The translations under genes were made by a program, and so were the position numbers. A stretch of DNA of 41,259 nt from UBA961 sp041191145 (GTDB lineage Bacteria > Bacteroidota > Ignavibacteria > Kapaibacteriales > UBA961): the NCBI GenBank assembly GCA_041191145.1, contig JBEEPK010000013.1:1-41259 (forward strand), read 5' to 3'. Shown here in pieces: positions 15,794-24,649 of the stretch. The notes beneath the pieces are model-generated. The model had not been told where the DNA came from. It made no database searches and saw nothing but the letters and a program-made list of their open reading frames with translations. Numbering within the stretch: the stretch's first letter is position 1; each line of letters opens with the position of its first letter.

Positions 15794-17346
15794 TCTTGGT
15801 CTTCCCATGTATCCATCAATGTGCGATCCATCACATGCGGAATGGAAGCGATGATATCACTCGCTGACATCGACTCTTCCCCAAAAACAGATGCCGCAAA
15901 ATCACCAGCTTCTCCATGAAGCATCGCTGATAATGCAGTTGCCTCAAGTGGGGCGATTCCTCTTGACAATAATGCCCCAATCATGCCACTCAGAATATCA
16001 CCCGAACCGGCGCTTGCCATTCCGGGATTTCCTGTGCTTGTGAGATATGTTTTTGTTCCATTGGAAGTGCATGCCGGAACACTTTTCAGATGCACGATGC
16101 ATTGCATTTCTTTGGCGATTTGAACGACATTTGTCAGTGGATTTTTCTCGATTTCTATTCTCTCAATTCCCGTCATTCGCGAGCATTCACCGGCATGCGG
16201 AGTGAGTACCCAATTTTGAGGCAAACTCATTGTTTCATTTGGAATTGCATCAGCATCGAGAATCACGGGAATCGATAGATTCAACTTCAACAATTCTATT
16301 ACGATCTGCTGCCCCGACCGTACACCAAGTCCAGGACCGCAGACAATCGCATTGGTTTTAGGCAGTGACTCATGTACTTTCTTCATCAATGACTCAATAT
16401 TCAATCCACCATCTTCATCCATTGGAATCAAGGATAGAAGAGATTCAGGTGGCAATGCGGGATGCATGATAGGTGTCATGATTTCAACGAGTCCCACACC
16501 CATTCGAAATGCAGACATCGCACTTAATGCAGGCGCACCGGACATATCCCGTGAACCCGCAATGATCAATACTCTGCCATAATTGTATTTATGTGATTGT
16601 GGATTTCTTTTTCCAATCACATTTCGAATGTCTTCCTCTTCAAAAGAGAATACAGAGGCGTGTTCACGAGCTATGCTCTCGGGAATGCCAAGCATGATGA
16701 TTTCCACATCACCGCAATGTGTTTTGGCTGGATACAATTGCATTCCAACTTTCTCACTGAACATTGTACAAGTACCATGCGCCTTGAATGCATATTGATG
16801 CGCTTCCCCGCATTCAGCATCAATGCCTGAGGGAATATCGATTGCAATACAAAGCGACTTCTCATACACATTCAATTCATATATTCTTTTCAGGATTGCA
16901 TGAGGCATGCCATATAATTCAGCATTTGCTCCCGTTCCGAGAATCGCATCAATGATACAATCGGATTCGAAAGACAAAGTAGAGATAGCTTCTTCTTGAA
17001 TATATTCTATTTGGATTTCAAGAGCTTTTGCCGACAAATGATTCGCCGAGGTTTCCGGCGACATTCCATCAATATTTCCTATGTGATAAATCTTCACATC
17101 ATATCTATTCATGCAATGAAGATGTCTTGCTATAGCAAATCCATCACCTCCATTATTGCCCGAACCGCATAAAATAAGGATTGAGGGTCTTTCCGAGCCA
17201 ATTGTCGAAGCATCAAGCCACATGGAGACGCAATGTGCAGAACCACTTGCCGCATTTTCCATGAGCAAAGAACCGGATACGCCTATATGCTTTATGGCAT
17301 AGGCATCCGCATTCTTCTGACCTTCCGGGGTAAGATATGATCGCAT
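15790..17346 (-). CDS. nnr: bifunctional NAD(P)H-hydrate epimerase / ADP-dependent dehydratase
   Basis: The start is placed at 17344-17346 (MRSYLTPEGQKNADAYA…), preceded by GGAG; upstream in-frame codons run into the divergent promoter region. The 518-residue protein fuses the YjeF_N epimerase (about 1-215: 'GSLLMENAASG', 'CGSGNNGGDGFAIARHL', 'AILGTGANAELYG', 'IDIPSGIDAE') to the NnrD carbohydrate-kinase-like dehydratase (about 230-518: 'HKYNYGRVLIIAGSRDMSGA', 'GPGLGVRSGQ', 'VLDADAI', 'LTPHAGECSRMTG', 'TGNPGMASAGSGDILSGMIGA'). Together they repair damaged NADHX/NADPHX. It is first in an ATGA-coupled operon with the FAD dehydrogenase and hemW. Fusion order and motifs are standard. Confidence 0.96.
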   Translation of the reverse strand: MRSYLTPEGQKNADAYAIKHIGVSGSLLMENAASGSAHCVSMWLDASTIGSERPSILILCGSGNNGGDGFAIARHLHCMNRYDVKIYHIGNIDGMSPETSANHLSAKALEIQIEYIQEEAISTLSFESDCIIDAILGTGANAELYGMPHAILKRIYELNVYEKSLCIAIDIPSGIDAECGEAHQYAFKAHGTCTMFSEKVGMQLYPAKTHCGDVEIIMLGIPESIAREHASVFSFEEEDIRNVIGKRNPQSHKYNYGRVLIIAGSRDMSGAPALSAMSAFRMGVGLVEIMTPIMHPALPPESLLSLIPMDEDGGLNIESLMKKVHESLPKTNAIVCGPGLGVRSGQQIVIELLKLNLSIPVILDADAIPNETMSLPQNWVLTPHAGECSRMTGIERIEIEKNPLTNVVQIAKEMQCIVHLKSVPACTSNGTKTYLTSTGNPGMASAGSGDILSGMIGALLSRGIAPLEATALSAMLHGEAGDFAASVFGEESMSASDIIASIPHVMDRTLMDTWEDQE

Positions 17347-17368
17347 GAATTCTCCGTTTGAATAATTG

Positions 17369-17376
17369 CAAAAATA
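17369..17376 (-). promoter_or_regulatory. candidate -7 box for the nnr operon
   Basis: The minus strand reads TATTTTTG (TAnnTTTG), 22 bases upstream of the nnr start, giving a very short leader that still holds the GGAG site. No good -33 element seen. Confidence 0.45.
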
Positions 17377-17466
17377 CCAATTCAAGAGCTTAAGCGCTGA
17401 ATATCCCCAAAATCTCTCATGATTTTGTAGTTTTGTCCATTCAAAACACAAGAATTTTCAACTTTG

Positions 17467-17474
17467 TAACTTTG
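17467..17474 (+). promoter_or_regulatory. -7 box for tdh, implying a leaderless mRNA
   Basis: TAACTTTG fits TAnnTTTG and ends only 5 bases before the tdh ATG at 17480. With a usual start point several bases downstream, transcription would begin at or next to the start codon. No Shine-Dalgarno sequence lies in between. Confidence 0.5.
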
Positions 17475-17479
17475 CCACT

Positions 17480-18493
17480 ATGTCCAAAAGAACAGTCGTC
17501 ATCACCGGAGCCAATGGAGAGATCGGCCATTTATTGCTCGAAACACTTTCAAAAGAACAAGCCAGCATTATCGCTGTGGATTTATCGCCACTCAGCGATG
17601 AGCATACAGCCCTATGCGAAGAAGTCATCATCGGTGATATCTGCGATGATGAAGTGATTCGCGATATTGAGAAACATGATGTGAATGATATTTTTCATCT
17701 TGCGGCGATTCTTTCCACCAGTGGCGAGAAAAATCCTGAACGCGCACATCATGTGAATGTGGATGGCACGATGAATGTGTTGCAATTGGCATATCGCATC
17801 GGCAAGAGAACGAATTCAGCCGTGAAAGTCCTCTTCCCAAGCACCATTGCTGCATTTGGTATTTCCGATCTTGAAACCAAACGCATGTCGGGTCCGGCAA
17901 GTGAAGATGATTTTGCATCACCAATCACGATGTATGGCATCAATAAATTATACAATGAACATCTCGGCAGATATTATTCCGATTGCTATCGCAGATTATC
18001 ACCAGAGAAAGAATCCGGATTCGTAGATTTCCGCGCTCTCCGATTCCCCGGTTTGATTTCTGCATTCACCGTTCCAACAGGCGGAACAAGTGATTATGCG
18101 CCAGAGATGATACATAATGCGGCACAAGGCAAGCATTATGATTGCTTTGTCAGACCGGATGCACAAATTCCTTTCATGGCCATGCCTGATGCTGTGAAAT
18201 CCTTATTGCAACTTGCTTCAGCGCCTCTCAAGAATTTAAGCACGAGAGTGTATAATGTGACTTCATTCTCACCAACAGCAGTAGAAATCAAAGACATGGT
18301 GCAAGCGGAATTTCCAAATGCAACGATTGATTTCAAGCCCCATGAGAAAAGACAAGAAATCATTGACTCATGGCCTGGTGTGGTTGATGATTCCAAAGCC
18401 CGCAATGATTGGAATTGGTCACCTGACTATGATGCCGAAAAAACATTCAAAGAGTATTTGATCCCCAATATCAAAATGCGTTATGGCGGATAA
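17480..18493 (+). CDS. tdh: SDR-type L-threonine 3-dehydrogenase
   Basis: This 337-residue NAD-dependent enzyme converts L-threonine to 2-amino-3-ketobutyrate. It is of the short extended-SDR type found in Bacteroidota, not the zinc alcohol-dehydrogenase type. The Rossmann start is 'VVITGANGEIGHLLLE', the active site includes 'FPSTIAAFG' and the 'YGINK' Tyr-Lys pair, and family-specific segments are 'HLAAILSTSGEKNPERAHHVN', 'FRALRFPGLIS', 'GGTSDYAPEMIHNA', 'PFMAMPDA' and 'IIDSWPGVVDDSKAR'. It starts next to a -7 box, with no ribosome-binding site visible. The next gene begins 4 bases after its stop. I am confident of the family and fairly confident of the reaction. Confidence 0.93.
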   Translation: MSKRTVVITGANGEIGHLLLETLSKEQASIIAVDLSPLSDEHTALCEEVIIGDICDDEVIRDIEKHDVNDIFHLAAILSTSGEKNPERAHHVNVDGTMNVLQLAYRIGKRTNSAVKVLFPSTIAAFGISDLETKRMSGPASEDDFASPITMYGINKLYNEHLGRYYSDCYRRLSPEKESGFVDFRALRFPGLISAFTVPTGGTSDYAPEMIHNAAQGKHYDCFVRPDAQIPFMAMPDAVKSLLQLASAPLKNLSTRVYNVTSFSPTAVEIKDMVQAEFPNATIDFKPHEKRQEIIDSWPGVVDDSKARNDWNWSPDYDAEKTFKEYLIPNIKMRYGG

Positions 18494-18496
18494 TCA

Positions 18497-20593
18497 ATGA
18501 ATCCAAATAATCAAAAGGCGAATGCTCTCATTCATGAGCTTTCGCCTTATTTATTGCAACATGCCTATAATCCTGTGCATTGGCGAGGGTGGAATGATGA
18601 AACGCTTGCACTTGCCATAGAGCAGAATAAACCATTGTTTGTCAGCATCGGCTATGCCACATGTCATTGGTGTCATGTCATGGAACATGAATCCTTTGAA
18701 GATCAAGAAATCGCAGATTTGCTGAATGAGCATTTCATTGCCGTAAAAGTAGATCGCGAGGAAAGACCCGACATTGATGCGGCATTGATGGAAATGTGTC
18801 AAGCAATGACGGGTCATGGTGGCTGGCCACTTTCGATTTTCATGACGCCTGATAAACTTCCTTTTTTTGCGGGCACATATTTTCCCAAGAATTCGATTCC
18901 CCAACGCATTGGCTTCAAAGACATTCTCATTCGAATCAATGAGGGCTGGCAACATGAGCGCGAAGCAATTATTTCTTCGGGTCAGGAAATCGTTGCGCAA
19001 TTGAAATCACATAATGCCAAATCTCAAACCGAATTACTGACTGATGAAATATTTGAAAAAGCGGACGCTTCATTCATTGATCGATATGACAAAGAATATG
19101 GTGGTTTTGGAAGCAGACCCAAATTCCCGAGTCCTCATCATTTGATGTACCTTTTACGTCGAGCAAAATTGACTAGTACTCATGAATTAGCTGATATGGC
19201 TATGCATACTTTGAAGAGCATGGCAAATGGTGGATTGCATGATCAAATCGGACATGGCTATCATCGCTATAGCACAGACCGCGAATGGCTTGTCCCACAC
19301 TTCGAGAAAATGCTGTATGATCAGGCGATGATTCTCACAGCCATGACCGAGGCATTTTTGTATTCTGGAGATTCAGCTTTTGAGCGGTATGCCGTAGAAA
19401 TCGTCGAATATGTTCAAAATCGCTTATTATCTCCCGAAGGCGCTTGGTATTGCGCAGAAGATGCCGATAGCGAAGGTGAAGAAGGTACTTATTATCTCTT
19501 CACGGAATCTGAATTAGCAGATATTCTAAATGCAGAAGAATTTGCACTTGCGAAGTCATGCTTTCATATTTCCAAAGAAGGAAATTATCTCGATGAATCT
19601 GGTGGACATCGCACCGGCAAAAATATCATGAGTTTATTTCTCGATGACACACATGCACAATCCAATCCAGAACTCTTTGAATCGATACGAAACAAATGTC
19701 TGAACTATCGAGAAAAGCGCATTCCTCCACTGCTCGATGATAAAATCCTCACAGATTGGAATGGCTTGATGATCCATGCGATGTGCTTCGCGGGCAGATC
19801 CCTCGGCAAACCCGAATGGATTGCCTCCGCAGAAAAATCCTATGAATTCATCACCCAAACAACCCACGAATTCATTCGTGGGAGTTCGAACGAAGATGTG
19901 AGTGCGAAGGAACCAACTCTTCTCCACCGCTATCGCAATGGACAAGCATCCATCCCAGCGATGGCCGATGATTATGCCTGTCTCATGCATGCAGCATTTG
20001 AATTGTACACGGCAACGGGTAAAGACCAGTATATGCATGATTGCATACTATATGCAGAGATTTTCAAAGAGCAATTCATGGATGAAGAAGGTCGCATAAA
20101 GGTGTCAAAAATCCAAGAACTCGACTTTCATCAATATGCTTCGGCTTATGATGGAGCCATTCCATCAGGTGCTTCCATTGCATCGATGGTCTTCGCCAAA
20201 CTTGGCGCATTAACGGGTACACAAGAATATTTTGCCACAGCTTATCATATCATTCATGCCAATGGGAAGAATATTCAATCCTATCCGAATGGATTTTCTG
20301 CGATGCTGATGACATTGTCATTTCTGACAGGACCACGCTCTGAAATAGTGATTGCAGGAATCGAAACATCACAAGAAAGAGATGCATCTAAACAATTGAT
20401 ATTGAGTACCTATTTGCCACATGCAGTCATTGCATATAATGAAAACGGTAATCAACTCGATACTATTTCTCCAATGCTTGCTAGTCAAAAAAGTAAAGAA
20501 GATCTTTCTATATTCTTATGTAAGGATTATGCTTGCACTTTGCCGGTCCATGATGTCAATTCACTAAAGGAAGCTTTAGCTCAACATTCATGA
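18497..20593 (+). CDS. YyaL/SSP411-type protein (DUF255 thioredoxin-like + (alpha/alpha)6 barrel)
   Basis: This 698-residue protein belongs to the YyaL/spermatogenesis-associated protein 20 family. The N-terminal DUF255 thioredoxin-like domain (about 8-170) has 'LLQHAYNPVHWRGW', the CxxC motif in 'ATCHWCHVMEHESF' (C56, C59), 'VKVDREERPDID' and 'GGWPLSIFMTP'. The rest (about 190-690) is the glycosidase-like alpha/alpha barrel, with 'LHDQIGHGYHRYSTDREWLVPHFEKM', 'EDADSEGEEGTYYLF' and 'KILTDWNGLMIHA'. The function of the family is not settled. It is between tdh (3-base gap) and the membrane ligase-like gene (ATGA overlap), so it is transcribed with both, although the jobs look unrelated. Confidence 0.92.
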   Translation: MNPNNQKANALIHELSPYLLQHAYNPVHWRGWNDETLALAIEQNKPLFVSIGYATCHWCHVMEHESFEDQEIADLLNEHFIAVKVDREERPDIDAALMEMCQAMTGHGGWPLSIFMTPDKLPFFAGTYFPKNSIPQRIGFKDILIRINEGWQHEREAIISSGQEIVAQLKSHNAKSQTELLTDEIFEKADASFIDRYDKEYGGFGSRPKFPSPHHLMYLLRRAKLTSTHELADMAMHTLKSMANGGLHDQIGHGYHRYSTDREWLVPHFEKMLYDQAMILTAMTEAFLYSGDSAFERYAVEIVEYVQNRLLSPEGAWYCAEDADSEGEEGTYYLFTESELADILNAEEFALAKSCFHISKEGNYLDESGGHRTGKNIMSLFLDDTHAQSNPELFESIRNKCLNYREKRIPPLLDDKILTDWNGLMIHAMCFAGRSLGKPEWIASAEKSYEFITQTTHEFIRGSSNEDVSAKEPTLLHRYRNGQASIPAMADDYACLMHAAFELYTATGKDQYMHDCILYAEIFKEQFMDEEGRIKVSKIQELDFHQYASAYDGAIPSGASIASMVFAKLGALTGTQEYFATAYHIIHANGKNIQSYPNGFSAMLMTLSFLTGPRSEIVIAGIETSQERDASKQLILSTYLPHAVIAYNENGNQLDTISPMLASQKSKEDLSIFLCKDYACTLPVHDVNSLKEALAQHS

Positions 20594-22038
20594 AAGTGCA
20601 GTCATTCATCATATCACTTGTCTTTGTTGCCTGTTGGATTAATATCTATCAATTCTTCAATGTGAGTACTTATGGTATCACTCCGGCAGATGTCAGTTCA
20701 TGGCTTGTTATCTTCTTTGCGCTGTATAGATTTCTTTGGAAGGGCGAGCAAACGCAAACACTGCCGGGTTGGGCATTGACAGGACTTTTTGCAATTCTCT
20801 TTGCCGAATATGCATCCGTCTTCATACCACTCCTCTCAAATAATGCAGACATGCAGATTCAATGGCTGAAAACAAGCACGAATTTTCTTTCAAAGTGGCT
20901 TCTTATCATCACATTTGCATCCGGGATCTATTCTGCCGATGCATTCAGATCGGCTATACGATTCATGCTTGTGATCAGCATAGCCATAAACATCTTCGGT
21001 ATCTATCAAATTTTTGCTCGTGCTTTTGATTTGCCACTTGCTTGGATTCCGATCAATAATGTGTCGATCAGCATTCGGAATTATCATTCGATGGACAATA
21101 TGACTCAGCTCAGTCTTCGCTTTGAGAATTTCTATCGTGCAACATCGATATTCAGTGAGCCATCATTTTATGCGCAGTTCAATACACTCGTCTTGACATT
21201 CCTACTCATCCCCTTTTTGCGCAACACAAAACCTTTTTTGGAATCAAAACTCTTGCGTGCATGCATTGTCATTCCAGCAATCATCGGCATGTTCCTCACC
21301 TTTTCACTTACTGCACTGTTTTCACTCTCGCTCATCACACTTTGGGCTATGATATTTGAAAAGTCCAATAAGAAAGTGGCATTGCTCTCCTCTATTGCCA
21401 GCGGATTCATTCTAATTTTGATCACTGATGCAATTGTTAGCCAATATGTCAGCATCAGTGTTTTCGACCTCTTCACCAAAAGAGTAGGCGGTATTGTTGA
21501 TGTATTGTCAACAGGCGGCGGTCGTGGTACTTCCATTGTTGGAGAGTCATTCTTCGGCAGACTTTCCACGATATTTCAGGGTTTTTCCATTTGGGCAGAG
21601 TTTCCAATCACAGGCATTGGTGCAGGATGCTATGAATATTATTCAAAGTTAAATCCCATTTCATTCTCGGATTCCTTGCATTCCGGTTTGCTTGCCGAAA
21701 GAGGCACTTTGGGATTTGCTGCTTATGTATCAGTATTTACATATCTCTTCAAACGTGTGTTTCATGCTTCAAGGGATGAAGAATTTCGATCACGATTATC
21801 CCCCGATATGCTCACCATGACTGCCATTGCACCGTATATTATGATCGCGCATGTGGCTTTTTCCTTCTCTACTTACTATTGGATTAATTGGATTTTTTGG
21901 GTACATCATGGACTTGTATATGCAATAATCATTTCCGCACACAAATCCGCCGGTATGCCCATGAGAACAGTAAAAATGATCGATTTAGGTATCGCTCGAC
22001 GACTTTTTGGGGCAATTCAATCATCAAAAACGCCATAA
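20590..22038 (+). CDS. polytopic membrane protein, O-antigen ligase/polymerase-like (Wzy_C type)
   Basis: This 482-residue protein has about 10-12 predicted membrane helices, starting with 'FIISLVFVACWINIYQFF'. The architecture (many helices, a larger extracytoplasmic loop around 145-200, then 'GIGAGCYEYYSKLNPISFSDSLHSG' and 'LLAERGTLGFAAYVSVF') matches O-antigen ligase/polymerase proteins that join or extend surface glycans on undecaprenyl carriers. These families diverge strongly, so ligase versus polymerase cannot be decided by eye. It begins at an ATGA overlap with the YyaL-type gene. The GT4 and GmhB-like genes 4.6 kb downstream agree with an envelope-polysaccharide role. Confidence 0.75.
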   Translation: MKVQSFIISLVFVACWINIYQFFNVSTYGITPADVSSWLVIFFALYRFLWKGEQTQTLPGWALTGLFAILFAEYASVFIPLLSNNADMQIQWLKTSTNFLSKWLLIITFASGIYSADAFRSAIRFMLVISIAINIFGIYQIFARAFDLPLAWIPINNVSISIRNYHSMDNMTQLSLRFENFYRATSIFSEPSFYAQFNTLVLTFLLIPFLRNTKPFLESKLLRACIVIPAIIGMFLTFSLTALFSLSLITLWAMIFEKSNKKVALLSSIASGFILILITDAIVSQYVSISVFDLFTKRVGGIVDVLSTGGGRGTSIVGESFFGRLSTIFQGFSIWAEFPITGIGAGCYEYYSKLNPISFSDSLHSGLLAERGTLGFAAYVSVFTYLFKRVFHASRDEEFRSRLSPDMLTMTAIAPYIMIAHVAFSFSTYYWINWIFWVHHGLVYAIIISAHKSAGMPMRTVKMIDLGIARRLFGAIQSSKTP

Positions 22039-22063
22039 GTCAATAAAAACTGCGGGGAAAGAG

Positions 22064-22095
22064 TTTGAATGTATTAAGATAATACCCTATATTTG
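22064..22095 (+). promoter_or_regulatory. promoter of rpmB (TTTG-N20-TATATTTG)
   Basis: TTTG at 22064-22067 and TATATTTG at 22088-22095 are separated by 20 bases, an excellent match to the Bacteroidota -33/-7 promoter. The leader to the rpmB ATG is then about 40 bases. Confidence 0.7.
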
Positions 22096-22143
22096 CAGTC
22101 TAAAAAAGTAATTGAAAACACCTCTATATTTAAGGTAAAGATA

Positions 22144-22368
22144 ATGTCAAAGGTTTGTGAATTGACCGGTACGACCGTCCGTTATGGGAACAATGTTTCT
22201 CATGCTAATAATCGCACACGCAGACGCTTTCTTCCAAATCTTCAGAAGAAGCGTATCTGGATTCCCGAAGAAGGTCGTTTCATTACAGTGAAAGCAACAG
22301 CTCGTGCATTGCGTACACTCGACAAAAAGGGTTATGCGGCAATGATGAAAGATCTTGCTTCCAAGTAA
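22144..22368 (+). CDS. rpmB: 50S ribosomal protein bL28
   Basis: The start is set at 22144 (MSKVCELTGTTVRYGNNVSH…), not at in-frame codons upstream in the leader. The 74-residue protein shows the bL28 pattern: 'CELTGTTVRYGNNVSHANN' near the N-terminus, 'RTRRRFLPNLQKKRIW' and 'VKATARALRTLDKKG'. Length and composition are normal. It has its own promoter and terminator, so it is likely monocistronic; rpmG, a frequent neighbour, is not present. Confidence 0.97.
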   Translation: MSKVCELTGTTVRYGNNVSHANNRTRRRFLPNLQKKRIWIPEEGRFITVKATARALRTLDKKGYAAMMKDLASK

Positions 22369-22387
22369 TCCAAAAAGTATATCTCAT

Positions 22388-22417
22388 ACCCCGCTTGGCT
22401 ACAAGTGGGGTTTTTTT
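22388..22417 (+). terminator. Rho-independent terminator of rpmB
   Basis: Stem ACCCCGCTTG / CAAGTGGGGT with loop GCTA and one G-T pair, followed by seven T. It ends 16 bases before the chosen start of the TPR gene. Confidence 0.9.
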
Positions 22418-22432
22418 ATGCATATTCATCAC

Positions 22433-24121
22433 ATGAAGATGAAAACCACCTCAGGTATATCACTCTTGAATTTATCCATGATCCTTCTCGGAGTCATGGC
22501 ATTCTGGGGATGTACCTCACCTCTTCCTGAAACAAATATCAATACAGTAAACAAACGAATTGTCAAGCCACTCCCTTCCATTTTTAGAACAAAACCATCA
22601 CCGCTTTCCAAAGCTGATTCCAGCAGAATGGCCGGTATAGTTTTGGATTACTATCTTCAAGCATCTGAGTTGCAATTACGCGATCAGCATGATGAAGCGC
22701 TAAAAATCTATAAGCGTATTCTCCATCTTGATACTTCGGCAATGACCTTTTATTCAATGGGAATGTCTTACTATAAACTCCTCAAGACAGATCTTGCCAT
22801 TGAACACATGAAAAAGGCAGTATTGCTCGAACCTAATTTGATCATAGCCCGTGAAGCCCTAGCTGAATTCTATGTTGATCATGAGCAATATGACAAAGCA
22901 TTGATTGCATATATCGATTTGGACAGCATGAAGTCCGATATCAAATATACGTATGCACTTGCCGCTTTGACTGAAATGTTATTCCCTGAAGAAGCAGAAA
23001 AACATTTTCGGAAACTCATCAATTCCACCGGATATGAAACAGATATCGTCAATCGATTCGGCATGTTGCTTGTGCGCAATGGAAAAGAGGAAGAATTCAT
23101 AACATTGATGAGAGAGCATTATGCGATGCATCCGGATAATTCCAAAGCCCGTTCACTGCTCATTGAAGGATTGCAATTATATGGTCGTAGCCAAGAGGTG
23201 CTCACAGTGATTGAAGATTTTCTTCCAACTGCAATTGATCAAGAATTGGAAGAATATTATCAAGCGCTTCTCATGAATATTCTCATTCGGAAAGATACGC
23301 TGAATGTGAATGCGATGATAGAAAGACATCTCATGAAGGTCAAGGAATATAACACTTCGTCTTGGAGCATGTTGATTTCACTTGCATTGATGGCGGAATT
23401 TGCACAACATGAAATGGCTGATACATTGCATCTAAAGGCTTTGAATAGAGCGGATACAAGTCATGCCAAGCAAACAATTGGTCTTGCTTATGAATTGATG
23501 CGAATGGAACAAATACCACTATTCATAATGCATTGTAAACGATATGCTCAAAAATATCCCGGAGAGTCCAGATTCCATTTTCTCTTAGGAATACAGGCAA
23601 GGGAGCAAGATAAGTTCTCCGAAGCAAAATCCTATTTGCAAGAAGCGATTCGTAGAAATCCAAAAGAAGGTGATGCATGGGCAGAGATGGGCGGAATATA
23701 TGGTCATGAGAAAGCATTTCGCGCTTCAGACTCTTGCTTTGGAGAAGCTCTCAAACTTGATAGCATGAATGCGATGTATAATAATAATTATGCCTATTCT
23801 CTCTCGGAAAGAAATGAGAATCTGAATGAAGCATTGAGGATGTCTTTACTAGCAATTTCACAGTATCCTGATAATCAATCCTATCTTGATACCTATGCTT
23901 GGTTGCAATTCAAAATGGGCAATACGCAATCAGCCATTGAGATTCTTCAAAAAGCCTTGAATCAAGATATGGATAGAAGCGGTATTCTCAATTACCATTT
24001 GAGCATGATCTATCAATCTTTGTCTGAAGAAGACAAAGCATTGGAGCATATTGACAAAGCCCTTGAAATCAAGAATTCACCTGATTATCAATCATTCAGA
24101 ACCAAGCTTCTCCAAGATTGA
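22433..24121 (+). CDS. TPR-repeat lipoprotein
   Basis: The start is uncertain: ATG at 22418, 22433 or 22439 all lie just after the rpmB terminator and none has a clear ribosome site; 22433 gives a compact lipoprotein signal. The 562-residue product has a hydrophobic segment ending in 'AFWGC' (Cys27, weak lipobox), then tetratricopeptide repeats through most of its length, clear in 'YKRILHLDTSAMTFYSMGMS', 'AIEHMKKAVLLEPNLIIA', 'SYLQEAIRRNPKEGDAWAEM', 'CFGEALKLDSMNAMYNNNYA' and 'ALEHIDKALEIKNSPDYQ'. Such lipoproteins usually serve as protein-interaction scaffolds at the envelope; no specific partner can be read from the sequence. No separate promoter is obvious, so it may depend on read-through from rpmB. 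Confidence 0.85.
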   Translation: MKMKTTSGISLLNLSMILLGVMAFWGCTSPLPETNINTVNKRIVKPLPSIFRTKPSPLSKADSSRMAGIVLDYYLQASELQLRDQHDEALKIYKRILHLDTSAMTFYSMGMSYYKLLKTDLAIEHMKKAVLLEPNLIIAREALAEFYVDHEQYDKALIAYIDLDSMKSDIKYTYALAALTEMLFPEEAEKHFRKLINSTGYETDIVNRFGMLLVRNGKEEEFITLMREHYAMHPDNSKARSLLIEGLQLYGRSQEVLTVIEDFLPTAIDQELEEYYQALLMNILIRKDTLNVNAMIERHLMKVKEYNTSSWSMLISLALMAEFAQHEMADTLHLKALNRADTSHAKQTIGLAYELMRMEQIPLFIMHCKRYAQKYPGESRFHFLLGIQAREQDKFSEAKSYLQEAIRRNPKEGDAWAEMGGIYGHEKAFRASDSCFGEALKLDSMNAMYNNNYAYSLSERNENLNEALRMSLLAISQYPDNQSYLDTYAWLQFKMGNTQSAIEILQKALNQDMDRSGILNYHLSMIYQSLSEEDKALEHIDKALEIKNSPDYQSFRTKLLQD

Positions 24122-24147
24122 GCTTTCTTGCGATTTTCTTATCTTTG
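24118..24147 (+). promoter_or_regulatory. promoter before the acidic-tailed orphan gene (TTG-N19-TATCTTTG)
   Basis: TTG at 24118-24120 and TATCTTTG at 24140-24147 have a 19-base spacer. The start would lie about 40 bases upstream of the ATG at 24194. The -33 part overlaps the end of the TPR gene. Confidence 0.6.
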
Positions 24148-24193
24148 CCCGCATTATATCATATCATTCATTACTCTTTTCGACAGAAGCATC

Positions 24194-24625
24194 ATGAAGA
24201 ACAAACAACATTTGAAAAGTTTTGAAGGGGATCTATTTTATATCGACATCATCTGGACAACAGGTGATAAGCCGGCAACATTTGAAGTGAGAGCAACAAA
24301 TGCAGACACGGATGTGACGACGACGATCACGAATCAATCAGCAATCGTCGGGATGATCACCGATGTGAAGAAAACTCCTTCATATATGAAAGAAGAGATT
24401 TGGAATTGCACTTCTGCGGATGCAGATGCTTATGCACAAAAGCTTATTTCCCTCCTTTCTCAAGAACCTGTATTGCAACAACTTGAAGAATTCTTGGAAT
24501 CCGATCTCACAACCGGTGGCTGGGACTCCGATGATGAATTCGATGATGAACTCGCATTCGATGAAAATGATCTAGATGATGATCCTCTCTTCGATGATGA
24601 GGAAACTCAAGAAGATCAATTCTGA
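24194..24625 (+). CDS. hypothetical protein with highly acidic C-terminal tail
   Basis: The start is set at 24194 (MKNKQHLKSFEGDLFYIDII…) because the in-frame TTG at 24128 lies within the promoter. The 143-residue product has no signal peptide or membrane helix. The first ~105 residues look like a compact alpha/beta domain ('YIDIIWTTGDKPATFEVRAT', 'AIVGMITDVKKTPSYMKEEIW'); the last ~38 are rich in Asp/Glu ('DSDDEFDDELAFDENDLDDD'). I do not recognise the family. It has its own promoter and sits 24 bases upstream of a UvrD-like helicase, then a GT4 gene. An acidic tail can mimic nucleic acid or mediate binding, but that is only a possibility. Confidence 0.7.
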   Translation: MKNKQHLKSFEGDLFYIDIIWTTGDKPATFEVRATNADTDVTTTITNQSAIVGMITDVKKTPSYMKEEIWNCTSADADAYAQKLISLLSQEPVLQQLEEFLESDLTTGGWDSDDEFDDELAFDENDLDDDPLFDDEETQEDQF

Positions 24626-24649
24626 TTTCAACATCACTGATGTTCATCC

